The position numbers were made by a program, and so were the translations under genes. A stretch of DNA of 64,000 nucleotides, from positions 1-64,000 of the forward strand of contig NZ_JACHBG010000017.1 in the NCBI RefSeq assembly GCF_014207095.1, written 5' to 3'. The notes under the pieces are model-generated. The model saw only the letters and a list, made by a program, of their open reading frames with translations, searched no databases and was not told the DNA's origin. The stretch's first letter is position 1; every line of letters begins with the position of its first letter. Below, piece by piece: positions 32,905-41,212 of this stretch. Source of the stretch: Martinezella lusitana. GTDB taxonomy: Bacteria; Pseudomonadota; Alphaproteobacteria; Rhizobiales; Rhizobiaceae.

Positions 32905-34044
32905 ATGTCGTGGCAACATCCAGTTCCCCGGATCACCGACGAAGAAAGACAGGCGCGTCTTTCGCGACTTCGCCAGGTGCTTGATGCCGAAGGTTTGGCC
33001 GGCATGCTGCTCGGGCCGAGCGAGAGCCTGCGCTATTTTACCGGTCTCGTATGGCATGCAAGCGAGCGGTTTCTCGGCGCATTGGTGACGCAGTCTGGGC
33101 TCTACTATATCGTTCCGGGGTTCGAGCGCAGCCGTGTCGAAACCTTGCCGCATCTGCCGGCGGAAATTCTCGAATGGCAGGAGGAGGAAAGCAGTGCGGC
33201 GCTTGTCGCACGCCTCCTCGGTGAACGCGGCATTCTCGCGCTCGATGATGATATGCCGCTTTATTTCTATCACGCACTGGCGGCAAAGCTCGGTGCCGAA
33301 AGGCTTGCGAATGGCGGCGCGCTCATCAACGGCCTCCGCCGGATCAAATCATCTGCCGAGATCGCACTCATTCACTATGTGATGAACCTAACGCTCGATG
33401 TTCACAAGCAAGCTCATGCGTTGCTGAAGCCCGGTATTCGCGCCTCCGAAGTGGCTGAATTCATCAACCGACGGCATCGTGAGGCTGGCGCATCCGCTTC
33501 GACCTTCTGCATCGTCTCCTTTGGTGAAGCGACGTCGTTGCCACATGGCGCCGATGGCGACCAGATCCTTGGGGAAGACGATGTGATCCTGGTCGATACC
33601 GGCGCGCGTGTAGATGGCTATCACTCGGATTTGACGCGAACCTACAAGCTCAAAGCCGGGGATACCGTCTTCGAAGATGCCTGGGCCATCGAGCGCGAAG
33701 CGCAGCAGGCGGTCTTTGATGCCGCCAAGATCGGCGCGGCTTGCTCAAGCCTTGACGATGCGGCGCGTGCCGTGCTTGCCAAGCACTCGCTTGGACCGGA
33801 CTATAAGCTGCCCGGTCTCCCGCATCGTGCCGGCCATGGCCTCGGACTTCAGATCCATGAGGAACCCTATATCGTGCGCGGCAATGCAACCAAGCTTGCC
33901 GCCGGCATGTGCTTCTCAAACGAGCCGATGATCGTCTTCCCGCAGAAATTCGGGATCCGTCTGGAAGACCATATCTACATGACGGAAGAAGGCCCTCGTT
34001 GGTTTACGCAGCCATCGAAGAGCCCGACCGAGCCTTTCGCATAA
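32905..34044 (+). CDS. M24-family metallopeptidase (Xaa-Pro aminopeptidase/dipeptidase type)
   Basis: 379 residues. N-terminal creatinase-like domain (about 15-150) and C-terminal pita-bread domain with all five metal ligands visible: D231 and D242 (VDTGARVDGYHSD), H311 (GHGLGLQIHEEP), E340 (FSNEPMIV) and E354 (LEDHIY). It would cleave Xaa-Pro peptides or related amide bonds in the cytoplasm with two metal ions. GAGGAGAG lies about 10 bases before the ATG. It is convergent with the ABC operon at 34084-40171, with a shared terminator between; functional linkage is only suggested by closeness. Confidence 0.88.
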   Translation: MSWQHPVPRITDEERQARLSRLRQVLDAEGLAGMLLGPSESLRYFTGLVWHASERFLGALVTQSGLYYIVPGFERSRVETLPHLPAEILEWQEEESSAALVARLLGERGILALDDDMPLYFYHALAAKLGAERLANGGALINGLRRIKSSAEIALIHYVMNLTLDVHKQAHALLKPGIRASEVAEFINRRHREAGASASTFCIVSFGEATSLPHGADGDQILGEDDVILVDTGARVDGYHSDLTRTYKLKAGDTVFEDAWAIEREAQQAVFDAAKIGAACSSLDDAARAVLAKHSLGPDYKLPGLPHRAGHGLGLQIHEEPYIVRGNATKLAAGMCFSNEPMIVFPQKFGIRLEDHIYMTEEGPRWFTQPSKSPTEPFA

Positions 34045-34075
34045 GGTTGCGAGCCACAATTCACAGCGAAAATGC

Positions 34076-34098
34076 AAGGGCGGCTAGACCGCCCTTTT
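34076..34098. terminator. Bidirectional terminator between M24 peptidase and ABC operon
   Basis: Stem AAGGGCGG/CCGCCCTT (34076-34083 with 34089-34096) with loop CTAGA, TT to the plus side. The stop codon of the minus-strand ATPase gene (34084-34086) lies in the loop. Confidence 0.7.
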
Positions 34099-35142
34099 CC
34101 CTTCCTCGTCGAAAACGTGCAGATGCTGGGCCGGGAATGCGACATTGACCCGGTCGCCGGCACTCAGCGCGCTGCGATCCAGCGTGAAGACCTTGAAGGG
34201 CAGACCGTGCAGCGAAAGATGCAGGATGATGCCAAAGCCCGTCGGCTCGATGAGTTCGACATTGGCGGTCATATCAGCTGGGTTGGACGATAGCACCACA
34301 TGTTCCGGGCGAATGCCGAGCGTCACCTTCGTACCGGCTGCCAGCTTCAGAGGCTCCGAAAGTGCAACGATCGTGCCATCCTTCAGCTTGACGCCGTTCC
34401 CTTCATAGATCGCATCGAGAAAGTTCATGCCGGGCGACCCGATGAAGCCCGCCACGAACAGATTGGCGGGGTGATCGTAAAGTTCAAGCGGGCTTCCCAC
34501 TTGCTGCACGACGCCGCCATGCATGGCTACGATGCGGTCCGCCAGCGTCATCGCCTCAATCTGATCATGCGTCACATAGATCGATGTCGCTTTAAGATCG
34601 CCATGCAACTTCTTGATTTCGGCACGCATTTGCTCGCGCAAGCGCGCGTCGAGGTTTGAGAGCGGTTCGTCGAAAAGGAATGCTTTCGGCTGGCGCACAA
34701 TGGCGCGACCCATGGCGACGCGCTGGCGCTGACCGCCGGAGAGCGCCTTCGGCCGGCGTTCGAGCAGCGGATCGAGGCCAAGCTTTGCTGCTGCGCTGGC
34801 GACGGCCTTTGAAATGCCCTCCTTGGCAATTTTCCGCAGCCGCAGGCTATAGCTCATATTGCCGGCCACATTCATATGCGGATAGAGCGCATAGGACTGG
34901 AAGACCATGGCGATGTCGCGGTCCTTCGGGTGCAGCTCGTTGACACGGTTTTCGGCAATGCGGATTTCACCGCCGCTGATGTCCTCGAGGCCGGCAATCA
35001 TTCGGAGCAGGGTGGACTTGCCGCACCCTGATGGGCCGACGAGAACGACGAATTCGCCGTCCTTGATCCGAAGATCGATGTCGTGCAGCACCTGCACATG
35101 TCCGTAGGCTTTCTTGACGTTCTGAATATCGATCGATGCCAT
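34084..35142 (-). CDS. CUT1 ABC transporter ATP-binding protein (MalK/UgpC type)
   Basis: 352 residues. Walker A GPSGCGKST at 36-44, signature LSGGQRQRVAMGRA, Walker B AFLFDEPLSNLDA, switch H in YVTHDQIEAMTLADR, and a C-terminal TOBE regulatory domain (about 235-350) typical of carbohydrate importers. It powers the two permeases just upstream (35147-36913). The 4-base spacing to the previous gene suggests one transcript from GntR to this gene. Confidence 0.92.
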   Translation of the reverse strand: MASIDIQNVKKAYGHVQVLHDIDLRIKDGEFVVLVGPSGCGKSTLLRMIAGLEDISGGEIRIAENRVNELHPKDRDIAMVFQSYALYPHMNVAGNMSYSLRLRKIAKEGISKAVASAAAKLGLDPLLERRPKALSGGQRQRVAMGRAIVRQPKAFLFDEPLSNLDARLREQMRAEIKKLHGDLKATSIYVTHDQIEAMTLADRIVAMHGGVVQQVGSPLELYDHPANLFVAGFIGSPGMNFLDAIYEGNGVKLKDGTIVALSEPLKLAAGTKVTLGIRPEHVVLSSNPADMTANVELIEPTGFGIILHLSLHGLPFKVFTLDRSALSAGDRVNVAFPAQHLHVFDEEGKRAV

Positions 35143-35146
35143 TTGA

Positions 35147-35977
35147 CTAACCCTTGACCGCGCCGGCCGTTAGACCCTGCACGAGATAGCGTTGGATGAG
35201 CAGGAAGAAGAGAGCGGCCGGAATGAGCGCCATGACGCCCGCTGCCATCATCTGCCCGAAGTCCACGGAGAATTTCGAGACGAAGGTAAGAAGCCCGACC
35301 GGGAAGGTTGCAGCCTGATTGCCGTTGATGAGCATCAGCGCGAAGAGCAATTCGCTCCATGCTGCCGTGAAGACGAAGCCGAGCGTCGCCGCGATGCCGG
35401 GCAGCGTCAGCGGCAGGATGATCTGCCGGAAGGCCGTGAACTGCGTCGCGCCGTCGATCATCGCGGCCTCTTCCAGATCCTTCGGAATGCCGTCGAAGAA
35501 GGACTGCATCAGGAAGGTGGCAAAAGGCACGTTGAAGGCAGTGTAGACGATGACGAGGCCGGTCAGGCTGTTCGTCAGGTGCAGGGGCGTCAGGATCTTG
35601 AAGATCGGCGCGACGAGCATGACAAGCGGAAACATCTGCGTCAGCAGCATCAGCGCCACGATCCAGTATTTGGCGCGGAAGTTGAAGCGCGAAAGCGCGT
35701 AACCCGACAAGGAAGCACAGATGGTGACCGTGATCGCCGTCGAGGCGGAGACGATCAGACTGTTCTTGAAGAAGGTGGGAAAGTCGCTGTGTTGCAGCAC
35801 GAAGGAATAATGCTCCCACGTCGTGCGAGACGGCCACATACGAACACCCTCCGTATAGAGGAGGTCATTCGGCGTCACCGACACCTTGAGCAGCCAGAAC
35901 AGCGGAAAGAGTGCGAAGACGACGTAGCAGAGGATCGCCAGCCGGTGTGCAATGGTAGGTATGATGGATCGTCTCAT
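35147..35977 (-). CDS. CUT1 ABC transporter permease (MalG type)
   Basis: 276 residues with six transmembrane helices and the EAA loop EEAAMIDGATQFTAFRQIILP that docks on the ATPase. Opens MRRSIIPTIAHRLAILCYVV. Partner of the permease at 35981-36913, with 3 bases between the genes. Confidence 0.92.
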   Translation of the reverse strand: MRRSIIPTIAHRLAILCYVVFALFPLFWLLKVSVTPNDLLYTEGVRMWPSRTTWEHYSFVLQHSDFPTFFKNSLIVSASTAITVTICASLSGYALSRFNFRAKYWIVALMLLTQMFPLVMLVAPIFKILTPLHLTNSLTGLVIVYTAFNVPFATFLMQSFFDGIPKDLEEAAMIDGATQFTAFRQIILPLTLPGIAATLGFVFTAAWSELLFALMLINGNQAATFPVGLLTFVSKFSVDFGQMMAAGVMALIPAALFFLLIQRYLVQGLTAGAVKG

Positions 35978-35980
35978 GGC

Positions 35981-36913
35981 TCAATCCTTCAGCAGGGTCT
36001 GCCGCAGCAGGATGATCAGCATGGAATAGGCAAGCAGCAGCACCAGCAGAACCAGGGCGATGGCCGAGGCGTAACCGAAATCCAGCCGCCTGAAGGCCTG
36101 CGTGAAGATGTAGCTGGCGACGATCTGCGTGCGGTCCGCGGGACCGCCGCCCGTCATGACGATGATCAGGTCGGCGAAGTTGGACACCCACACCGTGCGC
36201 AGGAGCACCGTGATGGCGATCGTCGGCGCAAGGAAGGGAAGGGTGATCGAGCGGAAGCGTTCGAACCAGCCGGCGCCGTCGATCGAGGCCGCTTCATAGA
36301 GATCGCGCGGGATCGCCTGAAGTGCGGCGAGCAGCGTAATCGCAAAGAAGGGAATTCCCCACCAGACATTAGCGACGATCGGCCCCCACATTGCATAATG
36401 CGGATCGGACAGGATGTTGCTCGGCTCGCTCATGAGGCCGATGGCGTAAAGCCAATGAGGAATTGGACCGATAACCGGGTTGAACAGCCAGGACCAATTG
36501 AGGCCGGCAAGGAAAGAAGGAACCGCCCAGGGCAGAAACACCAGTGCCTGCACCAACGAACGTCCGACGAAGGGCTTGTCCAGCAGCAGCGCAAGGGTCA
36601 GTCCAAAGATAAACTGCAGCGCAACCGAGGCACCCGTCCACCAGAGCGTGTTCTTCAACGCCCAGTAGAAGGCGGTATCCTTGGAAAGAGCGCGAAAGTG
36701 CTCCAGGCCGATGAAGCTGCCGGAAAACGGATTGAGCAACTGGATATCGCGAAAGGCATAGGAAATGCCGATCACCAGCGGCACCAACATCACGGCAATG
36801 ATGAGGATGAGCGCAGGTGCGCTGTAGAGATAGGGTTCGGAGGCGTCGGCGAGGCGCTTCAGCCACGGCCTGCGGTCTTGCCGCCCGGCGAGCGTGTCGG
36901 CGATCGTAGTCAT
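35981..36913 (-). CDS. CUT1 ABC transporter permease (MalF/UgpA type)
   Basis: 310 residues from the ATG at 36913 (MTTIADTLAG), preceded by GGGAAC; the frame is open up to 36958 through a TTG. Six transmembrane helices and the EAA loop YEAASIDGAGWFERFRSITLP. Together with the MalG-type partner it forms the membrane channel of a sugar-type importer. Confidence 0.92.
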   Translation of the reverse strand: MTTIADTLAGRQDRRPWLKRLADASEPYLYSAPALILIIAVMLVPLVIGISYAFRDIQLLNPFSGSFIGLEHFRALSKDTAFYWALKNTLWWTGASVALQFIFGLTLALLLDKPFVGRSLVQALVFLPWAVPSFLAGLNWSWLFNPVIGPIPHWLYAIGLMSEPSNILSDPHYAMWGPIVANVWWGIPFFAITLLAALQAIPRDLYEAASIDGAGWFERFRSITLPFLAPTIAITVLLRTVWVSNFADLIIVMTGGGPADRTQIVASYIFTQAFRRLDFGYASAIALVLLVLLLAYSMLIILLRQTLLKD

Positions 36914-37001
36914 CTGCGATAGTTCCCGTTCGCGGCGTTCGAACGCCGTCTGTTTCAAGGGCAGGAGCGGCGGCGGATTGCTCCGCCGCCGCGCATGCTC
37001 A

Positions 37002-38261
37002 TTATTTCTTGGTGAGGAATTTCTGCTGCGCCTTGGTCAGATAGTCTGCCCACTGGTCGGCGAGATCCTTGGCCGAGATATCGCCGAGCATCGCCTGCTG
37101 CGACGTCTTGATGGCGAGCGAATCCTTGAAGAAGGCGAATTCTTCGAGGTAGGTCGGCATGACGGTGGGAACGGTGTTCTTGTCGGCCAGCTCCTGGAAC
37201 CAACCCTTGAACTGGTCGCCGGCGTAGAAGGGGTCCTTCTCCGCAGCCGTGTAGGCCGGCAGAGCACCGATCTTCTTGTTCCACGTCAGGTTGCCTTCAG
37301 GACCTTCGAGCGTCGCGATCAGCTTCCAGGAAAGATCCTTGTTCTGGCTGCTGGAGAACATCGACCAGCCACCATAGCCGATGGTCGGGAAGGACTTGCC
37401 GTCCGGTCCCTTCGGCAGCGGCGCTACGCCGAAATCGTCCTTGTTCATGCGTTCGGCGACGGCGATCAGCGCGTCCGGATCCTGGTCGAGGAAGGCGCAG
37501 GTGCCGGAGTAGAAGCCGGCGACGACTTCGTTGAAGCCCCAGTTGACGCTATCCTTAGGTGCATAGCCCTTCTTGTAGAGATCGACCATCCATTCGATGC
37601 CCTTGGCCCAGCCGGGGCTGTTCATCGTCGATGTGCCGTCGTCCTTGAAGTACTTGTTTTCGCCGGCCATGGAGGCAGCAAAGATCATCCAGCCGTTGAG
37701 GCCGCCCGGACCGCCGCGCATGCAGTAGCCGTACTTGCCAGGCAGCTTAGAGATGGCTTCGGATGCCTTGACGAATTCGTCCATCGTCTTCGGCGGTTCG
37801 GCGATGCCGGCGTCCTTGAGGATCTTCTTGTTGTAGAACATGGCGCGCAGATAGAAGCCGTAGGGCAGCATATAGGCGGTGTTCTTGACGTAGCGACCAA
37901 GCTCGAGCGCGCGCGGCGTCAGTTCCTTGGTGTGGTCCCACTTGGCAAGGTACGGTTCAAGGCTTTCGAGCATGCCGTTATTGCCGTAGAGCGATACCCA
38001 GGTGTCCGGCATTTCCATGACGTCCGGAATGTCACCGGCCGAAACCATGGTCGCGAACTTCTGGAATGCTTCGTTCCAAGGCAGGGAGATGATGTCGACC
38101 TTGGTGCCGGGGTTTTCGGCTTCGAACTTGGCGACGATCGACTTGAGCGTCTCGGTACGTTCGGGGCTCGTGATCACTTCCACGAGCTTCAATGTCGTGC
38201 CGGCAAAAGCGGTGCCGGCCATCATGGCGATAAAGAGTGCTGCTGTTATCAGTCTTTTCAT
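37002..38261 (-). CDS. Extracellular solute-binding protein, CUT1 family
   Basis: 419 residues with a Sec signal peptide (MKRLITAALFIAMMAGTAFA). Family 1 binding-protein fold, with LPWNEAFQKFATMVSAGDIP and DVMEMPDTWVSLYG in the N-lobe and FYSGTCAFLDQDPDAL and IGYGGWSMFSSSQNKD further on. These proteins usually bind sugars, sugar alcohols or glycerol phosphodiesters. AAAAGGGGAACAAC precedes the ATG. The upstream PLP lyase raises the possibility of a sulfur-containing ligand or conjugate rather than a plain sugar. Ligand unknown. Confidence 0.9.
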   Translation of the reverse strand: MKRLITAALFIAMMAGTAFAGTTLKLVEVITSPERTETLKSIVAKFEAENPGTKVDIISLPWNEAFQKFATMVSAGDIPDVMEMPDTWVSLYGNNGMLESLEPYLAKWDHTKELTPRALELGRYVKNTAYMLPYGFYLRAMFYNKKILKDAGIAEPPKTMDEFVKASEAISKLPGKYGYCMRGGPGGLNGWMIFAASMAGENKYFKDDGTSTMNSPGWAKGIEWMVDLYKKGYAPKDSVNWGFNEVVAGFYSGTCAFLDQDPDALIAVAERMNKDDFGVAPLPKGPDGKSFPTIGYGGWSMFSSSQNKDLSWKLIATLEGPEGNLTWNKKIGALPAYTAAEKDPFYAGDQFKGWFQELADKNTVPTVMPTYLEEFAFFKDSLAIKTSQQAMLGDISAKDLADQWADYLTKAQQKFLTKK

Positions 38262-38300
38262 GTTGTTCCCCTTTTAGGTTTTCCTCTCAGGTTGCTTCAT

Positions 38301-39467
38301 TCACGAGGCGGCGGCGATTGCCTCCTCGAGTTCCTTCCAAAGGGCCTCGGTACCTTCGAGGCCGATATGGAGACGTACGGAGCGTGGATTGATGCCGAAG
38401 GTATGGGCCGAATTCGGCTGCGCCTTCTGCTGCAGAACGACTTCTCCCGGCACGATCAGGCTTTCATGACCACCCCAGCTGACGCCCAGCTTGAAGAGCT
38501 TCAGGCGATCGGCGAAGGCACGAACATCAACACCCTCGCGGAAGATGAACGAGAAAAGCCCGGAAGTGCCGTTGAGGCCGGCAGGCAGGCGGTTAGCGAG
38601 ACCCGGATGGCAGACCTGCTCCACGACGTCGAGCTCCTGCAGGCGCTTGGCGATCGTCATCGCGGCAGCCTCATGCGCTTTCATGCGGATCGGCAACGTG
38701 CGCAGGCCGCGGATCAGCAACCATGCATCGAAGGGCGAGAGCTTGCCGCCGAGATAGGGATAGGCCTCGGCCTTCAGGCGGGCGATCATCTCCTTGGAGC
38801 CGGCGACGATGCCGGCGACCACGTCGCTATGACCGCCGAGATATTTCGAGGCGGAATGAATGACGAGATCGACGCCAAGCTTCAAAGGCTGCTGGAAATA
38901 GGGGGTAGCCCAGCTGTTGTCGATCATCGAGACGACGCCATGCTTCCTGGCAAGAGCCGCGAGCGCGCCGACATCATGCGCTTCCATGACCCAGCTCGTC
39001 GGGCTTTCCATGTAGAAGACCTTTGCGCCAGGAAGTGCCTTTGCGACGGCCTCCTCATCACGGCCGTCGACATAGGTCACCTCGACCTTCATGCGCTTGA
39101 GAACGGTGCCGAAGAGGCGGAAGGCGTCGGGATAGACGTGCTTGACTGCGACGATGCGATCGCCCGGCTCGACGAAGCTGAGCACCGCGGACGAAATCGC
39201 CGCCATGCCGCTGGCAAAGCCAAGCGCATCTTCAGCACCTTCGAGCTTGGCCAGCATTTCTTCGAACAGGCGCACCGTCGGGTTGAGGCCGCGGGTGTAG
39301 GTCGGCCGCACTTTCTCGCCGCGATAGGAGGCGATCATCTCGTCATAGCTGGAGAAGGTGAACAGCGATGTCTGGAAGATCGGCGGCACCACGGCATCGG
39401 CGAAATTGCCGTCGTCATGGGCTGTGATGAGGGATGCAAGTTCGAATGGCTCTAGCCCGTCAGTCAT
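38301..39467 (-). CDS. Cys/Met-metabolism PLP enzyme (cystathionine gamma-lyase/synthase family)
   Basis: 388 residues of the trans-sulfuration fold type I family. Seen are the PLP-phosphate binding YTRGLNPTVRLFEE, ASGMAAISS, the cofactor aspartate region VSMIDNSWATPYFQ, and the Schiff-base lysine K208 in HSASKYLGGHSDV. Members include cystathionine beta/gamma-lyases, methionine gamma-lyase and O-acylhomoserine sulfhydrylases; which one cannot be fixed by eye. Its start overlaps the GntR stop by 4 bases and it precedes the ABC importer, so it probably acts on the imported compound or a product of it. Confidence 0.85.
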   Translation of the reverse strand: MTDGLEPFELASLITAHDDGNFADAVVPPIFQTSLFTFSSYDEMIASYRGEKVRPTYTRGLNPTVRLFEEMLAKLEGAEDALGFASGMAAISSAVLSFVEPGDRIVAVKHVYPDAFRLFGTVLKRMKVEVTYVDGRDEEAVAKALPGAKVFYMESPTSWVMEAHDVGALAALARKHGVVSMIDNSWATPYFQQPLKLGVDLVIHSASKYLGGHSDVVAGIVAGSKEMIARLKAEAYPYLGGKLSPFDAWLLIRGLRTLPIRMKAHEAAAMTIAKRLQELDVVEQVCHPGLANRLPAGLNGTSGLFSFIFREGVDVRAFADRLKLFKLGVSWGGHESLIVPGEVVLQQKAQPNSAHTFGINPRSVRLHIGLEGTEALWKELEEAIAAAS

Positions 39468-40171
39468 TTGGACATTTCCTTGATGTCTTCCTCGACCACG
39501 TCGAGAATTTTCAGTGTTTCGGCGCGCGCTGCCTCGGGATCCTGATCGGCGATGGCGTTGAACAGCGTGCGGTGGAATGGGAATGACCGGCGGGCAAAAT
39601 CCTCGCGGTCGAAAGGGTGGTCCCAGAAGCGCTCGAAGGTTTCGCGCATCTGTTCCAGAAGTTGCCTGAACAAGGGATTGTGCGTGGCATCGTAGACTGC
39701 CAGGTGAAATGCCAGGTCTTCCGGCCCTGACGTACCCTTGGCGATATGAACGCGCTCCATCTCGTTGAGCTTCTGCTCAATGATGACGAGGTCTTCGTCG
39801 GTGCGTTTTCGGGCTGCGACCATGCCGGCTTCGCACTCAATACCGCGACGAACTTCCAGCGTCTGCAGCAACGCATCACGCAGATGCGGCGGATCGAGCG
39901 ACAGTGGCATATGGATGGTCGCCTTGGAAACGGGCTTCAACAGGTAGGTGCCGCTGCCCTTGCGCGATTCCATGACGCCCAATGCCTGGAAATAGGTGAT
40001 CACTTCCCGGATCGTCGAGCGCCCGACGGAAAGCGCTGTCATCAGTTCGCGTTCGGTCGGCAGCCTGTCGCCAGCCTGCAGCTTCGACGACTCGATGAAG
40101 CTCGACAGCGCGTCGATGACTTGCTGTGTCCGGTCGATGGAAGGAAGAGGTGTCAGCATGGCCTTTGTCAT
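39464..40171 (-). CDS. GntR/FadR-family repressor (FCD domain)
   Basis: 235 residues. N-terminal winged helix (about 12-78, GDRLPTERELMTALSVGRST) and an all-helical FCD ligand domain (about 95-225) with metal-binding histidines such as H in LAFHLAVYDATHN and SFPFHRTLF. First gene of the six-gene minus-strand operon; it probably represses it. A FadR-type half-symmetric sequence (TTGGTCTGACAT) lies 11-22 bases before its start. Confidence 0.88.
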   Translation of the reverse strand: MTKAMLTPLPSIDRTQQVIDALSSFIESSKLQAGDRLPTERELMTALSVGRSTIREVITYFQALGVMESRKGSGTYLLKPVSKATIHMPLSLDPPHLRDALLQTLEVRRGIECEAGMVAARKRTDEDLVIIEQKLNEMERVHIAKGTSGPEDLAFHLAVYDATHNPLFRQLLEQMRETFERFWDHPFDREDFARRSFPFHRTLFNAIADQDPEAARAETLKILDVVEEDIKEMSK

Positions 40172-40181
40172 GGATGATAAA

Positions 40182-40193
40182 TTGGTCTGACAT
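40182..40193. promoter_or_regulatory. Putative GntR/FadR-type operator
   Basis: TTGGTCTGACAT fits the general FadR-subfamily operator pattern (TNGTNNNACNA) and lies just upstream of the GntR start, where self-repression would act. Assigned by eye only. Confidence 0.45.
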
Positions 40194-40364
40194 CTGCCAT
40201 CAGGTCAATCCCTTTTTTTGAATAGTAGGATTTTTCTGTGGCCGATCTCGCCGTCTCCATGATCTCAGGAGTCTGAGGAAATCCAGCGAGGGCGTCCGTC
40301 GGTCTTCAAGACAGAGGACGGCGCTGATAAAAGGGGCGCAACATGAGTCCCGGATTGGTAGAGA

Positions 40365-40619
40365 ATGGCTGCGCGAGATCGATATTCACGGAAACTGGAA
40401 TGTGCAAAGTGTGGCCATACTGGCTTTGCCGAGGTTTCGGAGACCGATAATCGCCGCGCGCCCAGTCGCGACTTCAAGATCGATGAGATGCCCCGCGGCT
40501 TTTCCACCGAGCGGCCGTCGCCCGATCCGCGCAAGCACATGATGAAGTGCCGCTGCGGATCAGTGTTCCGGTTTGAGCAGGATACGGTCTATGCGCCCGG
40601 CGGCGAGCCGCGCCGATAG
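40365..40619 (+). CDS. Small zinc-ribbon-like protein
   Basis: 84 residues, MAARDRYSRKLECAKCGHTG..., with CAKC near the N-terminus and CRCG near the C-terminus (MMKCRCGSVFRFEQD), arranged like two halves of a zinc ribbon. GGTAGAG precedes the ATG. No family name recognised; such short ribbons are often nucleic-acid-binding or structural. It stands alone, divergent from the GntR operon. Confidence 0.65.
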   Translation: MAARDRYSRKLECAKCGHTGFAEVSETDNRRAPSRDFKIDEMPRGFSTERPSPDPRKHMMKCRCGSVFRFEQDTVYAPGGEPRR

Positions 40620-40632
40620 CGGGCAGTATGCC

Positions 40633-40663
40633 AAAAAGAAAAAAGCCTCGCACAGGCGAGGCT
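40633..40663 (-). terminator. Rho-independent terminator on the minus strand
   Basis: Stem 40644-40651 with 40656-40663, 4-base loop, and T-rich tail (12 bases with one interruption) on the minus strand. The plus strand has A residues before it and no T-run after, so it does not serve the plus-strand gene at 40365 well. Confidence 0.75.
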
Positions 40664-40740
40664 AAGCTTGTGCCGCTCCGGGGAAATCGGAAGCGACGCG
40701 GCGTGGTTTAGTCGCGACTATTCAATCCGACTAGGTCAGT
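40633..40740 (-). ncRNA. Candidate minus-strand sRNA ending in a strong terminator
   Basis: On the minus strand a perfect 8-bp hairpin AGCCTCGC-CTGT-GCGAGGCT is followed by TTTTTTCTTTTT (40633-40663), but no minus-strand gene lies within 550 bases upstream. The preceding 80 bases are structured and include the perfect 12-base palindrome TAGTCGCGACTA (40709-40720). An intergenic sRNA is the simplest explanation. The 5' end and promoter are not determined. Confidence 0.4.
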
Positions 40741-41024
40741 TTTGGCGATTACGGTACGCTTGATCAAAAAAGCTCGGGACCTTGCCAACTCACCGACCTG
40801 CAAGAATCCCGCCATAATTGCGCGATGTGGAAAAATCCCCTTGAGGATGTGTTGCTATTGGAGACAAAGCCATCCTGGCGTGTATCTGTGTTCAGCTACC
40901 GTTCATTTTGGCGAGAGCAAAAGGCATTTGCCGCAACGCCTTGCGGTGGTCGAGACTCGGCTTCCGACCGGCTTGCCGGTCCGGTCGCCGGGTCTCGCAG
41001 ATACTGAAAAGTTTGGATATTCGC
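40741..41024. other. Intergenic region with no supported gene
   Basis: Continuation of the 405-base gap after the zinc-ribbon gene. Short frames on both strands lack ribosome-binding sites; the segment is presumed to hold promoters for the candidate sRNA and the small gene at 41025. Confidence 0.4.
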
Positions 41025-41165
41025 ATGCGACTGCTTCTCGCCTTCATCGACTGGATCCGTGGTCGCCGTCAACGCCGGCTTGAGGGGGAGACGACCCAAT
41101 ATTCGGCCGACGATCCATGGGTCTTGCAGCAGATCGAAAAATTCGAGCGAGAGTTGAAGCGATAG
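41025..41165 (+). CDS. Hypothetical 46-residue basic protein
   Basis: MRLLLAFIDWIRGRRQRRLE, then GETTQYSADDPWVLQQIEKF and ERELKR. An amphipathic N-terminal helix is followed by an arginine cluster and a helical acidic/basic tail, a protein-like pattern. A weak GGA lies about 10 bases upstream of the ATG. Unknown family; coding status rests on composition. Confidence 0.45.
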   Translation: MRLLLAFIDWIRGRRQRRLEGETTQYSADDPWVLQQIEKFERELKR

Positions 41166-41212
41166 CGCTGCGACGCTCCGATTACTGACACCCCGGTTGG
41201 GTCTTCATCTGT

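Noticed and set aside
35192..36922. 576-residue open frame on the plus strand
   Set aside because: Antisense to two well-supported permease genes; highly charged, low-complexity translation with no family.
36894..39455. 853-residue open frame on the plus strand
   Set aside because: It is antisense to the binding-protein and PLP-enzyme genes. Long stop-free antisense frames are expected at this G+C content, and the composition shows no domain.
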